Shown here in pieces: positions 21,409-29,163 of a stretch of 30,462 nucleotides of DNA. The notes beneath the pieces were generated by a model. That model was not told where the DNA came from and ran no database searches. It worked only from the letters and a program-made list of their open reading frames with translations. Positions within the stretch are counted from its first letter, which is position 1. Every line of letters starts with the position of its first letter. Source of the stretch: JBKPNZ01 sp046732895 (GTDB taxonomy: Bacteria > Actinomycetota > Thermoleophilia > Solirubrobacterales > 70-9); the NCBI GenBank assembly GCA_046732895.1, contig JBKPNZ010000057.1, forward strand, positions 1 to 30,462. Reading direction: 5' to 3'. The position numbers and the translations under genes are program-made.

Positions 21409-22827
21409 ATGCCTGGACGACCTACGCGCCGGATGATCCACCTCGAGCTCGCGGCCCTGGCCGCGGCGGTGGGCGTCGCCGTCCTGCGCGTAAGTCACGC
21501 CGATTGGGACGTGGCGCTGTTCGGGACGCTGCTCGGCGTCGCTGTGGTCGCAGAGCGCAGCGCAGTCGACACTGCGTCGAGCCGCGTAACGATCTCGGGC
21601 AATTTCTTGGCGATCGTCATCGCAATCGTCTTCCTCGGCGAGACGCCAGCGGCGCTGATCGGGGTCATGGCCATGCTCATCGCGTGGACCGGGCGGCGGT
21701 ACCCGCTGCCGGACCTGCTGATCAACCTGGTCACGTTCGCCTGGTTCCCGCTGCTTGCGGGCATCGGGTTCCACGCCACCGTCGATGCCACGCGGGCCGG
21801 ATCCACGGACCCGGTCTTCTACCTGCTCGTCTTCGCGCTCTTCGCCGTGGCCCTCGCGATCGACTTCGCGCTGATCGCGGGGTACTCGTGTTACGTCGAG
21901 CGCAGCCGCTTCGCGACCAAGGTCCGCCGGGCGCTCCTGCCGCTCCTCCCCTCGGAGCTCGCCTCGGCCGTCCTCGCGGTCGGGATCGCCTACGCCTACG
22001 TGCAGCTCGGCCTGGCGTCGCTGATCCTGTTCGCCGCGGTTCTGCTCGTCTTCCAGTGGCTGATCGGCGCCCTGCTCGTCTCGCAGGAGCGTGCCGACGA
22101 GCTCGAGCTCCGCGCCAAGCAGCTCGCGGGCTTCCAGGTCGCGCTTCTCTCGGCCCTCCTGCGCACGCTCGATCTGCGCGACCGGATGACGGCCCGCCAC
22201 TCGGCCGCTGTCGCCCGCTACGCCCGCGAGGTCGCCGCCGCAGCGGGAATGCCGGCCGAGCAGCAGGAGCTCGCCCACACCGCGGGCCTTCTCCATGACA
22301 TCGGCAAGTTCGTGCTCCCAGACCGGATCCTGAAGGGCAACATCGAGCTCAGCGAGGCCGACTGGGAGCAGATCCGCAAGCATCCCTACGAGGGCGCGCG
22401 GATCGTCTCCCAGATCGATGGCTACCAGCCCGTGGGCGAGATCATCCTCGCCCACCACGAGCGAATGGACGGCCTCGGTTACCCGCGGGGCCTCCAGGGT
22501 GATGACATTCCCGAGATCGCCCGCATCATCTCGGTCGTCGACACCTACGACGTGATGACCGCCCGCGATTCCTACCGCGAGCCGGTGAGCTCGTTTGAGG
22601 CGATCGCCGAGCTGCGGCGCGTGGCCGGGACCCAGCTCGACCCCGAATACGTCGAGCTCTTCGTGAAGGTGCTCGCCGACCGCGGCCTTGCCTACAAGCA
22701 CGGCGAGGAGGCTGATTTCGAGGCCGAGCTCGCGCTCGACCGCCGGATCCACGACTACGTGACGGCCACCAACCGCCACGACAGCGCCGCTGAGACTCGT
22801 AGCCGCGGCGCCGCAGAAACGGCCTGA
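21409..22827 (+). CDS. Membrane-anchored HD-GYP phosphodiesterase
   Basis: The 472-aa protein has an integral membrane sensor (residues 10-225, about six to eight hydrophobic spans such as GNFLAIVIAIVFLG and LASLILFAAVLLVFQWLIG), then a short coiled linker and an HD-GYP domain at about 240-445. The catalytic motifs are complete: LLHDIGK (H296, D297) and HHERMDGLGYP (349-359, the GYP signature). HD-GYP proteins hydrolyse cyclic di-GMP, some also cGAMP. The membrane part looks like a MASE-type or 5TMR-type sensor but I cannot place it. ATG 21409 is chosen over ATG 21433 because a GGGGG lies upstream. Coupling to a BldC-like regulator recalls the c-di-GMP link to development in Streptomyces; that is an analogy. 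Confidence 0.88.
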   Translation: MPGRPTRRMIHLELAALAAAVGVAVLRVSHADWDVALFGTLLGVAVVAERSAVDTASSRVTISGNFLAIVIAIVFLGETPAALIGVMAMLIAWTGRRYPLPDLLINLVTFAWFPLLAGIGFHATVDATRAGSTDPVFYLLVFALFAVALAIDFALIAGYSCYVERSRFATKVRRALLPLLPSELASAVLAVGIAYAYVQLGLASLILFAAVLLVFQWLIGALLVSQERADELELRAKQLAGFQVALLSALLRTLDLRDRMTARHSAAVARYAREVAAAAGMPAEQQELAHTAGLLHDIGKFVLPDRILKGNIELSEADWEQIRKHPYEGARIVSQIDGYQPVGEIILAHHERMDGLGYPRGLQGDDIPEIARIISVVDTYDVMTARDSYREPVSSFEAIAELRRVAGTQLDPEYVELFVKVLADRGLAYKHGEEADFEAELALDRRIHDYVTATNRHDSAAETRSRGAAETA

Positions 22828-23132
22828 GCCGCCCGGAGGGCTGCGGGCCCGCGGGCAAAGGAAAGGCCGGCACAGCGCCAGCCGACCTCCTTCATAAGCA
22901 CCACAAAATCGGGAGAGCACATCCCTTTCCCCCCAGGTCCGTGGTTTAAGTTGCGGCGCTAACCGCGGGCGTAACCCATGTGCTTCTTCCTCCTTGAGTA
23001 GCTCGTCCCCTCGGAAGTTCCTGCATCTAAGCACACCCTGCCCAAACTTGCAACAAGCTTTCGACAAGTTGCAACTCGGGTGCCGAACTTGCAATCCAGA
23101 CTTGGGGCACGGCGTAACTTGGCTGGCCAGCC
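22828..23132. promoter_or_regulatory. 305-bp region with terminator, folded segment and phased sites
   Basis: After the HD-GYP stop a stem runs from AAGGA (22858) to TCCTT (22892) with an inner GGCcGGC/GCCaGCC, a probable terminator. A second potential structure is closed by AGCACAT (22916-22922) and ATGTGCT (22978-22984). Nearest the MFS gene are three ACTTGCAA-like sites listed separately. GC content is clearly lower than in the flanking genes. No protein-coding frame is convincing. Confidence 0.5.
23046..23094 (+). promoter_or_regulatory. Three phased ACTTGCAA-type operator sites
   Basis: Sites are ACTTGCAA (23046-23053), the palindrome AGTTGCAACT (23067-23076) and ACTTGCAA (23087-23094). 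Their starts are 21 and 20 bp apart, close to two helical turns, so a regulator could bind all three on one face of the DNA. They lie 39 to 87 bp upstream of the MFS start. The same 10-mer as site 1 occurs inverted in the BldC-like leader. Confidence 0.55.
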
Positions 23133-24431
23133 ATGCGCGACGTCCTCCGTCCCCTGAAGCTCCCCGCTTTCCCGCGCCTCGCGGTGGCGAATCTCGTCAA
23201 CGAGGTGGGCAACTGGCTCGGCGAGATCGCGCTGGCGGTACTCGTCTTCGACGCGACCGGGAGCGCGTTGGCGACCGCGGCGCTATTCCTCGGCACGCAG
23301 TTCCTGCCGGCTCTGCTGGCGCCGCCGGTCGTCGCTCGGCTCGAGTTCCTGGGCGGGCGGCGCAGCCTGTCACTCCTCTACACGGCTGAGGCGGCGGCGT
23401 TCGGAGGGCTCGGCCTGCTCGCCGGCGACTTCGTGCTCGGGGCCGTGCTCGTGGTCGCGTCAATCGACGGGGCGCTGGCTTCGTCGTCGCGCGCCCTCAC
23501 GCGGGCCACGGCGGCGGCGGTCCTCGCCCCGGCCGGCCTCCTGCGCCAGGGCAACGCGATCCTCAACGTGGGGTTCACGGCCGGGGCGGCCGCGGGGCCG
23601 GCGATCGCCGGATTGGTGGTCGCCTCCGCCGGCCCCCGCACGGCCCTCTACGCCGACGCGATCTCGTTCCTGTGCGTCGCGATTCTCCTGGCGACGGCTC
23701 GCAGCCTGCCGGGCGCGGAGCCCGAGGCCGCCGGGGTCGTCGCGCGCCTGCGGCGCGCCGTCGGTTACGTCCGCGAGCGCCCGCTCCTGCGCCGGCTGCT
23801 CGCGGCGCAGGCCGCAGCGTTCGTCTTCTTCGCCGTGGTCATCCCGATCGAGGTGGTCTTCGCGAAGGAGACGCTCGATGCCGGCGACGGGGGCTACGGC
23901 GCCCTGCTCGCCAGCTGGGGCGCCGGAATGGTCGCGGGCAGTCTGCTGTTCGCTGCGCTCGGGCGGGTGTCGCTGCGGGCCCTGCTCGCGGCAAGCACCG
24001 GCGCAATCGGAATCGCCTACCTGGCCACGGGCGCGGCTCCGAATCTGGTCGTCGCCTGCGCGGCGTCGGCCCTCGGCGGCCTCGGAAACGGGGTCCAGTG
24101 GGTCGGCATCGTCACCGCCATCCAGGAGCTCACCCGCAGCGCCTACCAAGCGCGGGTCATCGCGTTCCTCGAATCTGTTGCCAGCGCGATGCCGGGTCTG
24201 GGCTTCGTGATCGGCGGTGGCGTCGCGGCGGTCTTCGATCCGCGGGCGAGCTACGCCGTGGCGGGCGCGGGTGTGCTCATCGTCCTGGCGTTCGCCATCT
24301 TCAGCCTGCGCGGCGCGGATTGGCGCCCGGAGCTCGAGGGAGTCGACGGCGAAGGGGTCGCTCCCGCGCCGCCGATCGCGGATCCTCATCGCCCGGCCGA
24401 TACGACGGCCGAGGGCCTTGGCTCCTCGTAG
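23133..24431 (+). CDS. MFS transporter
   Basis: The 432-aa protein has about twelve hydrophobic spans and the character of a major facilitator of the MFS_3/enterobactin-exporter-like group (NLVNEVGNWLGEIALAVLVF near the start, then FLGTQFLPALLAPPVVARL). The motif-A region reads RLEFLGGRRSLSLLYTAEA. The middle loop holds RLRRAVGYVRERPLLRRLL, typical of these exporters. Such carriers expel drugs, siderophores or metabolites with proton gradient energy; substrate cannot be told. The C-terminal tail of about 45 residues is polar and probably cytoplasmic. It stands alone, 305 bp after the HD-GYP gene, with three phased operator-like sites upstream, so it is probably under dedicated control. Confidence 0.88.
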   Translation: MRDVLRPLKLPAFPRLAVANLVNEVGNWLGEIALAVLVFDATGSALATAALFLGTQFLPALLAPPVVARLEFLGGRRSLSLLYTAEAAAFGGLGLLAGDFVLGAVLVVASIDGALASSSRALTRATAAAVLAPAGLLRQGNAILNVGFTAGAAAGPAIAGLVVASAGPRTALYADAISFLCVAILLATARSLPGAEPEAAGVVARLRRAVGYVRERPLLRRLLAAQAAAFVFFAVVIPIEVVFAKETLDAGDGGYGALLASWGAGMVAGSLLFAALGRVSLRALLAASTGAIGIAYLATGAAPNLVVACAASALGGLGNGVQWVGIVTAIQELTRSAYQARVIAFLESVASAMPGLGFVIGGGVAAVFDPRASYAVAGAGVLIVLAFAIFSLRGADWRPELEGVDGEGVAPAPPIADPHRPADTTAEGLGSS

Positions 24432-24467
24432 GGAGAGCTCAGGTAGGTCGGGGCGCAGTTAAGCGCG

Positions 24468-25532
24468 CTACTGCGCGCACTCCCAGGCGCTCGACCCCGA
24501 GTCGGCCCAGATCTGGGCCGCGATGCGGCTCTGCTCTGCGGGCGAGGCGTCCTGAGGCGAGCCGGAGCCGCCATACAGGCGCCAGGTCGAGGGCAGGATC
24601 TGATAGGCGCCGCCGGCTCCCGAGCTCGGGTTGACGGCGTTCCAGTTACCGCCGGACTCGCAGTTGACGATCGCCGAGGGAATGGCCCAATCGCCGACCC
24701 AGCTCGAGACCTCCTGCGTGGCGGTCGCCTGCGAGGCGGCCTCTGCCTGCGCGGCCTGAAGCTGCTCGACCTCGCTCGTCCAGCCGCCGATCTGCGAGCG
24801 CAGGCTGTCGATCGCCGCTGCCTGCTCGGCCCGCGCCTGCTCGAGGGCGGCTGCGGCGGACTCGGCGTTGGCGCGAACGGCAGCCGCCTGGTCGCGCTCG
24901 GCCGCAACCTGCTGGTTGTAGGCGACCTGGCGCTCGTGGGCCGCCTCGGCGGCATCGAGCTTGTTGGCCACCTGCTCGCGAAGCTGCCTGATCCGGGCGG
25001 CCAGCTGCTCATCGGCCTGCTGGATACGGCCGAGCAGGTCGGCTCGCGTCTGCAGGTCGTCATAACCATGGGCATCGAGGAGCAGCGAGGTCGCGTCCGG
25101 CGCGTCGCCCTGGTAGATCGCGACGAGGCGGTCCGAGAGCGCCTTCAGCGCGCGCCGGAGCTGCGCGCGGGCCTTCACGAGCTCGTCGTGCGTCTGGTTC
25201 ACCTGGCTCTCGAGCTCTGCCTCGCGCTCCTGGCCGGCGGCCAGGACGGTCGAGAGCTGAAGCTCCCGGGCGGCGGCCTGCGCGGCCTGCTGATGCGCGG
25301 CGGCCAGTTGGTCGGTCTTCGCCTGCACCTGGGACGCGAGGCTCTGGGCCTCGCCCTGGGCGGCTGAGATCTGGGACTGAAGATCGGAGATCGACTGCGC
25401 ATTCGCAGGCCCAGCCAGGGTCAGCAGGCCCGCGATCGTGATCACGGCGGCGCCGGCGGCAAGCCACAGGCTGGCGCCCGCCGGCTTCCAGCGGTGCTCC
25501 TGAGCGGGTTGCGTGTGAGTCTGCGCGTCCAT
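24468..25532 (-). CDS. Secreted coiled-coil protein with Rpf/transglycosylase-like domain
   Basis: The 354-aa protein has a cytoplasmic head of about 20 residues, a hydrophobic signal or anchor (LWLAAGAAVITIAGLLTLAG, cleavage likely after ANA at 45), a long coiled coil (47-265) and a C-terminal lysozyme-fold domain (280-354). The domain reads WAIPSAIVNCESGGNWNAVN with E292 as the catalytic glutamate, and GAYQILPSTWRLYGG further on. This is the layout of coiled-coil-regulated peptidoglycan hydrolases joined to a resuscitation-promoting-factor-like or SLT-like active domain; it likely cleaves peptidoglycan glycan strands. The ATG at 25532 directly follows a c-di-AMP riboswitch, matching known control of Rpf-type genes in actinobacteria. 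A cysteine pair (C291, C352) may form a disulfide. Confidence 0.88.
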   Translation of the reverse strand: MDAQTHTQPAQEHRWKPAGASLWLAAGAAVITIAGLLTLAGPANAQSISDLQSQISAAQGEAQSLASQVQAKTDQLAAAHQQAAQAAARELQLSTVLAAGQEREAELESQVNQTHDELVKARAQLRRALKALSDRLVAIYQGDAPDATSLLLDAHGYDDLQTRADLLGRIQQADEQLAARIRQLREQVANKLDAAEAAHERQVAYNQQVAAERDQAAAVRANAESAAAALEQARAEQAAAIDSLRSQIGGWTSEVEQLQAAQAEAASQATATQEVSSWVGDWAIPSAIVNCESGGNWNAVNPSSGAGGAYQILPSTWRLYGGSGSPQDASPAEQSRIAAQIWADSGSSAWECAQ

Positions 25533-25537
25533 CCTTC

Positions 25538-25690
25538 GGGTGCCTACGGGGTTAGCTGACGGGCTCGCGCCGAAGGACTGGCGCTACTCAGCGGTGGCTG
25601 TGATTCGCCCCTGGATGCCCCGCCACAAGGCGCGGCTCCCAACTGGTTCCCCCGCTCCCCGGACCAGCGTCCGGGAACTCGGCGGTGTGT
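25538..25690 (-). promoter_or_regulatory. Cyclic di-AMP riboswitch (ydaO/yuaA)
   Basis: On the minus strand the leader holds the conserved ydaO elements in order: GCCGAG near the 5' side, GGGGGAACC, GGGGCGAATC, and CCCGTCAGCTAACCCCGTAG then GGC near the 3' side. The GCC/GGC ends close the P1 helix at about 25683 and 25542. The ribosome binding site GAAGG and the ATG follow at once. An eight-base segment in the aptamer (25570-25577) is fully complementary to the GAAGG-plus-A of the start (25532-25539), a possible switch that hides the start. The downstream gene encodes a peptidoglycan hydrolase, a known ydaO target in actinobacteria. Confidence 0.9.
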
Positions 25691-25699
25691 TGGCGCGGC

Positions 25700-25705
25700 A
25701 TCCTA
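25700..25705 (-). promoter_or_regulatory. Possible minus-10 box of riboswitch transcript
   Basis: On the minus strand TAGGAT lies about 10 to 15 bp before the 5' edge of the riboswitch, where a minus-10 element would be expected. TAGGAT fits the actinobacterial TANNNT pattern. No good minus-35 hexamer is seen. Confidence 0.4.
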
Positions 25706-25752
25706 GCGAATTGTGAGGACAGGGTGAGCACTCGCTTGCTGCGTTGACATAA

Positions 25753-25768
25753 GAGCGCCGGCGCGCTC
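25753..25768 (-). terminator. Hairpin after argG operon
   Basis: GAGCGC (25753-25758) and GCGCTC (25763-25768) form a perfect 6-bp stem with a 4-nt loop, and on the minus strand TTAT follows. It lies 7 bp past the stop of the 53-aa protein, so it probably ends the argG transcript before the riboswitch promoter. Confidence 0.55.
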
Positions 25769-25775
25769 CGGCACC

Positions 25776-25937
25776 TCAGCCCTCCGGCGGTTCGCGCGTG
25801 GCGGCCAGATAGCCGCCCACGATGAGTGCGACGAGACCCGCCGCGCCGATGCCCGCGGCGATCCGGAGCTCGCGCTGGTAGCGCGTGCGGAGCGCCCAGA
25901 CGACCAGGCGCCCGATGTATTCGTAGAACGCGCTCAC
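25776..25937 (-). CDS. 53-aa single-pass membrane protein
   Basis: The frame starts with GTG at 25937, reads MSAFYEYIGRLVVWALRTRY, then a charged bridge and a hydrophobic span (IAAGIGAAGLVALIVGGYLA), and ends ATREPPEG. GGTAGG lies before the start. It begins 9 bp after the argG stop on the same strand, so it is probably translated from the argG message. The composition (aromatic amphipathic head, one membrane helix, short polar tail) suits a small membrane protein. I do not recognise a family. Confidence 0.6.
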   Translation of the reverse strand: MSAFYEYIGRLVVWALRTRYQRELRIAAGIGAAGLVALIVGGYLAATREPPEG

Positions 25938-25946
25938 GCAGGCAAC

Positions 25947-27239
25947 CTACCCGTCCTCGCCGCGCTCACGCACCCTGTGGGCGAGCCGGCTCTGGAGGGT
26001 GAAGAGCTCAATGAAGCCGGGGCTCGCCGCCTGGCTGAACTCCCCCCCGCTCTCGCCGAAGCCCGCGAGCGAGCGGTCATAGAGCGCGTAGGGCGAGGTC
26101 CGGGCGACCGGCGTCACGGAGCCCTTGAAGAGCTTCACCGTCACCTCGCCGGTCACGTAGAGGTTGGCCGAATCCATGTAGGCATCGAGGTCGGAGCGCA
26201 AGGGCTCGTGCCAGAGGCCGGCGTAGCACAGGTAGGCCCAGCGATCCTCGAGCGCGCGCTTGAAGTTGTTCTGATGGATCGTCGACACGAGCTTCTCCAG
26301 ATCCGAATGGGCGGCGAGGATGATCGCGGCGGCCGGGACCTCGTAGAGGTCCCTCACCTTGAGTCCCACGATCCGGTCCTCGATGTGGTCGACGATGCCG
26401 ATGCCGTGGCGCCGGCCGAGCGCGGCCGCGCGCTCGAGCAGCTCAACGAGCTCGAGACGCTCGCCATCGAGTGCAACCGGACAGCCGGCCTCGAACCCGA
26501 CCCGCAGCTGCTCGGCCTCGTCGGGCGCTTCCTCGGGTCGCGTGACGAGCTGGAAGACGTCGTCGTCGGGAGGGCTCTCGAGGTCCTCGATCTCGCGACC
26601 CTCGGACGAGCGCCCCCAGAGGTTGTCGTCGATCGAATAGGGGCTGACCTCGGTCCCGCCCTTCAGCGGAATCCCGTGTTCGCGGGCATAGGCGATCTCC
26701 TCCTCGCGGCCCATCTGCCAGTCGCGGACGGGAGCGAGCACCTTGAGCTCCGGCCCGAGCGTGGCCACCGTGGCCTCGATCCGCACCTGGTCGTTGCCCT
26801 TCCCGGTGCAGCCGTGGGCGATCGTGTCGCAGCCCATGGTCCGCGCGTGCTCAACGGCGAGCTTCGCGATCAGCGGCCGGCTGAGCGCGGTGAAGAGCGG
26901 GTAGCCGCCGCCATACAGCGCGTTCGCCTTGACCGCGGGCAGGACGTAATCACGCGCGAACTCGGCGCGGGCGTCGGCGACGATCGCGCCCACCGCGCCG
27001 AGCTGCCTGGCCTTGCCCACGACGAGCTCCCAGTCCTCGCCCGGCTGTCCCACGTTCACGGTGAGCGTGACCACCTCTGCCTCGTAGCGCGCCTGGATCC
27101 AGTGCAGCATCACCGAGGTGTCGAGGCCGCCCGAGTAGAGCAGCAGCACGCGCCCGAGCTCGGCCGGGTCGGCCTCATAGGAGGCGATCCTTTGGTTTCG
27201 CGGCTCGTCGGCGCCCACGGGAGCGGCGAAGTGTGGCAT
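25947..27239 (-). CDS. argG: Argininosuccinate synthase
   Basis: The 430-aa enzyme joins citrulline and aspartate with ATP to make argininosuccinate, the penultimate step of arginine synthesis. The N-type ATP pyrophosphatase loop is VLLLYSGGLDTSVMLHW (SGGLDTS at residues 36-42). Further conserved blocks are HGCTGKGNDQVRIEATVATL, PVRDWQMGREEEIAYARE and the DNLWGRSSEGREIEDLE region. Start ATG 27239 gives MPHFAAPVGADEPRNQR; about 29 residues precede the catalytic core, slightly long but plausible. Frames upstream of it overlap the divergent sortase. Its only arginine partner here is argD 2.3 kb away, so the genes are dispersed rather than in a full arg operon. Confidence 0.97.
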   Translation of the reverse strand: MPHFAAPVGADEPRNQRIASYEADPAELGRVLLLYSGGLDTSVMLHWIQARYEAEVVTLTVNVGQPGEDWELVVGKARQLGAVGAIVADARAEFARDYVLPAVKANALYGGGYPLFTALSRPLIAKLAVEHARTMGCDTIAHGCTGKGNDQVRIEATVATLGPELKVLAPVRDWQMGREEEIAYAREHGIPLKGGTEVSPYSIDDNLWGRSSEGREIEDLESPPDDDVFQLVTRPEEAPDEAEQLRVGFEAGCPVALDGERLELVELLERAAALGRRHGIGIVDHIEDRIVGLKVRDLYEVPAAAIILAAHSDLEKLVSTIHQNNFKRALEDRWAYLCYAGLWHEPLRSDLDAYMDSANLYVTGEVTVKLFKGSVTPVARTSPYALYDRSLAGFGESGGEFSQAASPGFIELFTLQSRLAHRVRERGEDG

Positions 27240-27270
27240 GGGTCTGAGCTGTCGGGGATGATTGCCCGCC

Positions 27271-28026
27271 GTGCACCGCTTCCTCCGCATCCTCTCGATT
27301 GCCCTGATCACGGCCGGCCTGGTCGTCATGGCCGACGTGGTGCTCACGCTGGTCTGGAAGGAGCCCCTCTCCTCCATCTACGCGTCGGTCCAGCAGGGCA
27401 AGGCCGAGGACAGCCTCGCCCGCCTGCAAGAGCGCTTCCCGAGCCCAGAGCTCTTGAGGAAGGCGGAGCGGGCGCCCGACGTCGCCGATCGCGTTCGCAT
27501 CCTGGCGGACGCCTTCGAGGAAGAGGTCCACGTCGGCGAGGGCATCGGACGGATCGTCATCCCGCGCATCGACCTCGACATCGTCGTCGTGCAGGGCACC
27601 GACACGGCGAGCCTCCAGAAGGGCCCCGGGCACTACACCTCGGGCAACATCGGACCCGCCAGCAGCGGCACGGTGGAAACCGCGAAGCGCATCGGCGACG
27701 GCTCGGCATTCCCCGGGCAGGGCAGGACGGTTGGCATCGCCGGGCATCGCACGACCTACCTCGCGCCCTTTCGCCACATCGACCAGATCCAGCCCGGCGA
27801 CAAGATCTACCTGGAGATGCCGTACGCGAACTTCACCTATGTCGTCCAACAGCACGAGATCGTGGATCCCTCCGACGTCAGCATCGTCAAGAACGTCGGC
27901 TACGACCGACTCGTGCTCACCGCTTGCCATCCCCTCTACAGCGCCGCCCAGCGCTACGCGCAGTTCGCGAAGCTCAAGGACGTGAGCCTGTTCGCGCCGG
28001 GCCAGCGCACCTGGCAAGACCCATAG
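27271..28026 (+). CDS. Sortase (class D/E-like)
   Basis: From GTG 27271 the product is 251 aa; a TTG at 27262 would add three residues and has a closer GGGG. It has an N-terminal membrane anchor (LRILSIALITAGLVVMADVV) and a sortase domain at about 90-245. Catalytic residues are visible: H159 in VGIAGHRTTY, C219 in LVLTACHP and R228 in AQRYAQFAKL. Sortases cleave a C-terminal sorting signal and attach the protein to the cell wall or build pili. The two Thr-rich proteins nearby lack an LPxTG-like signal, so no substrate is identified. It is divergent from argG and convergent with the DivIVA-like gene. Confidence 0.9.
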   Translation: MHRFLRILSIALITAGLVVMADVVLTLVWKEPLSSIYASVQQGKAEDSLARLQERFPSPELLRKAERAPDVADRVRILADAFEEEVHVGEGIGRIVIPRIDLDIVVVQGTDTASLQKGPGHYTSGNIGPASSGTVETAKRIGDGSAFPGQGRTVGIAGHRTTYLAPFRHIDQIQPGDKIYLEMPYANFTYVVQQHEIVDPSDVSIVKNVGYDRLVLTACHPLYSAAQRYAQFAKLKDVSLFAPGQRTWQDP

Positions 28027-28042
28027 GTCGCCCTCCGACCGG

Positions 28043-28628
28043 CTAGCGGGCGGCGGGGCCGAGGATCTCGTCCAGGACGGCCTCGACATCCACGACCGCA
28101 AACTCGGCCACGAGTACGCGCTCGATCTTCAGCGCGCTCGTGACCTGCGACCGCCATCTGCGTGGCGCGCAGCAATGCCTCCTCGGGAACATCCGAGCCC
28201 GGCGCATTCCGCACGGCGCTTTCAGCGTCGGGCGGCGTTGTCCCCGGGTCGGCACCTTGGTGAGGTGCCAGCGGGACGGCCCCGACGGGCGATGGCGCCA
28301 CCTGCTTGTCGGCCGGCGCGGGGCCAGGCGAAGGGATCGGGGTGCCGTTGCGAAGCTCACCGAGAATCGCGTCTGCCTCGCCACGAAGCTGCTCAGCCCG
28401 ATCAACGACGCGCGCGACGACGTCGGCGATCTCGCTGGAGCGCTGCGCAACCAACTCGTCCGCCTCTTCCCGGCGGGCGCGCAGATACGTCTCCGCCTCT
28501 TCCCTGGCCTCGGTACGGATCTCCTCGGCGGCCTGTTCGGCCGCATCGATGATCGACTCTATTCGGCGGGTCGCCTCGGACAGCGAACGGCGCACCTCGC
28601 TGCGTCGGGCGGAGATCGGCTCATCCAT
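28043..28628 (-). pseudogene. DivIVA-like coiled-coil gene with one-base frameshift
   Basis: Starting at ATG 28628 the frame reads MDEPISARRSEVRRSLSEAT, a long charged coiled coil (EEIRTEAREEAETYLRARRE), a Pro-rich linker and LLRATQMAVAGHERAE. At about 28127 the frame then becomes arginine-rich nonsense. Deleting one G there (GAAGATC to GAAATC) restores IERVLVAEFAVVDVEAVLDE then ILGPAAR and TAG at 28043, a sensible end. The interval is 586 nt, one more than a multiple of three. The restored 194-aa protein resembles DivIVA/Wag31-type and related coiled-coil proteins that guide growth sites in actinobacteria, though the N-terminal membrane-binding part is not clear. A real mutation or a sequencing error both fit. 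Confidence 0.7.
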
Positions 28629-28710
28629 GTGGCTGCCATTCTCTACTGCGAGGCCCCCGCCGCGCAACCCCGAACCGCGGGCGGTCGAAAACGACCGCAC
28701 GAAGTCTGGC

Positions 28711-29100
28711 TCAGCCTGAACCGACGCCCCCGCTGCCACCGCCACCGCCACCGCCGCCCTTCGTGCTCGTCGTGGTCGAGGTGGAGGTCGAAGAGGTGGT
28801 GGTGGTGGTCGTCGTCGAGGTCGTCGAAGTCGTCGTCGACGAGGAGGTGGTGGTCGGTTCCGTCGTGCTCGTGGTGGAGGTGGGTGTCGAGGTGGTCGTC
28901 GTCGAATCCCCGGTGTCTGAGGCAACGACGACGAGCGCCACGACGAGGCCGACGACCACTGCGACCAAGAGGACGAGAGCCGTCTTGACGCCGGGACTCA
29001 TGCCGCCTGGGGGCGGCGCCCCGTAGCCAGAGCCGGGAGGCTGCCGGCCGTAGCCGCCGCGGGATTCCTCGGGCATGTGACGAGTCGGGTCCTCGTGCAT
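28711..29100 (-). CDS. Thr/Ser-rich single-pass membrane protein (129 aa)
   Basis: The protein has a Pro/Gly-rich cytoplasmic head (GGYGRQPPGSGYGAPPPGG), one membrane span at residues 39-60 (VKTALVLLVAVVVGLVVALV), then about 50 residues of almost pure Thr/Ser and a poly-Gly tail (GGGGGGGGSGGVGSG). The Thr/Ser stretch would be extracellular and is a likely O-glycosylation or wall-spanning stalk. No sorting signal or enzymatic domain is seen. The same plan recurs in the gene at 29164, so the two are related in build if not by sequence. The low complexity makes homology calls unsafe. Confidence 0.7.
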   Translation of the reverse strand: MHEDPTRHMPEESRGGYGRQPPGSGYGAPPPGGMSPGVKTALVLLVAVVVGLVVALVVVASDTGDSTTTTSTPTSTTSTTEPTTTSSSTTTSTTSTTTTTTTSSTSTSTTTSTKGGGGGGGGSGGVGSG

Positions 29101-29163
29101 GGCGCGAGTCTAGTCGCGGTGACGGCGGTCGCGGGATCAGTCGCCGGCGCCGGATCCGCCGAC

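Noticed and set aside
25744..25749. TTGACA on the plus strand as a minus-35 box
   Set aside because: No minus-10 at proper spacing and no plus-strand gene follows.
25977..28046. 689-aa plus-strand open frame
   Set aside because: It runs antisense to argG and then out of frame through the sortase; both real genes have clear catalytic motifs.
28760..28920. GTGGTC/GTCGTC-rich tract as a tandem DNA repeat
   Set aside because: The pattern is irregular and is explained by Thr/Ser codons of the minus-strand protein.
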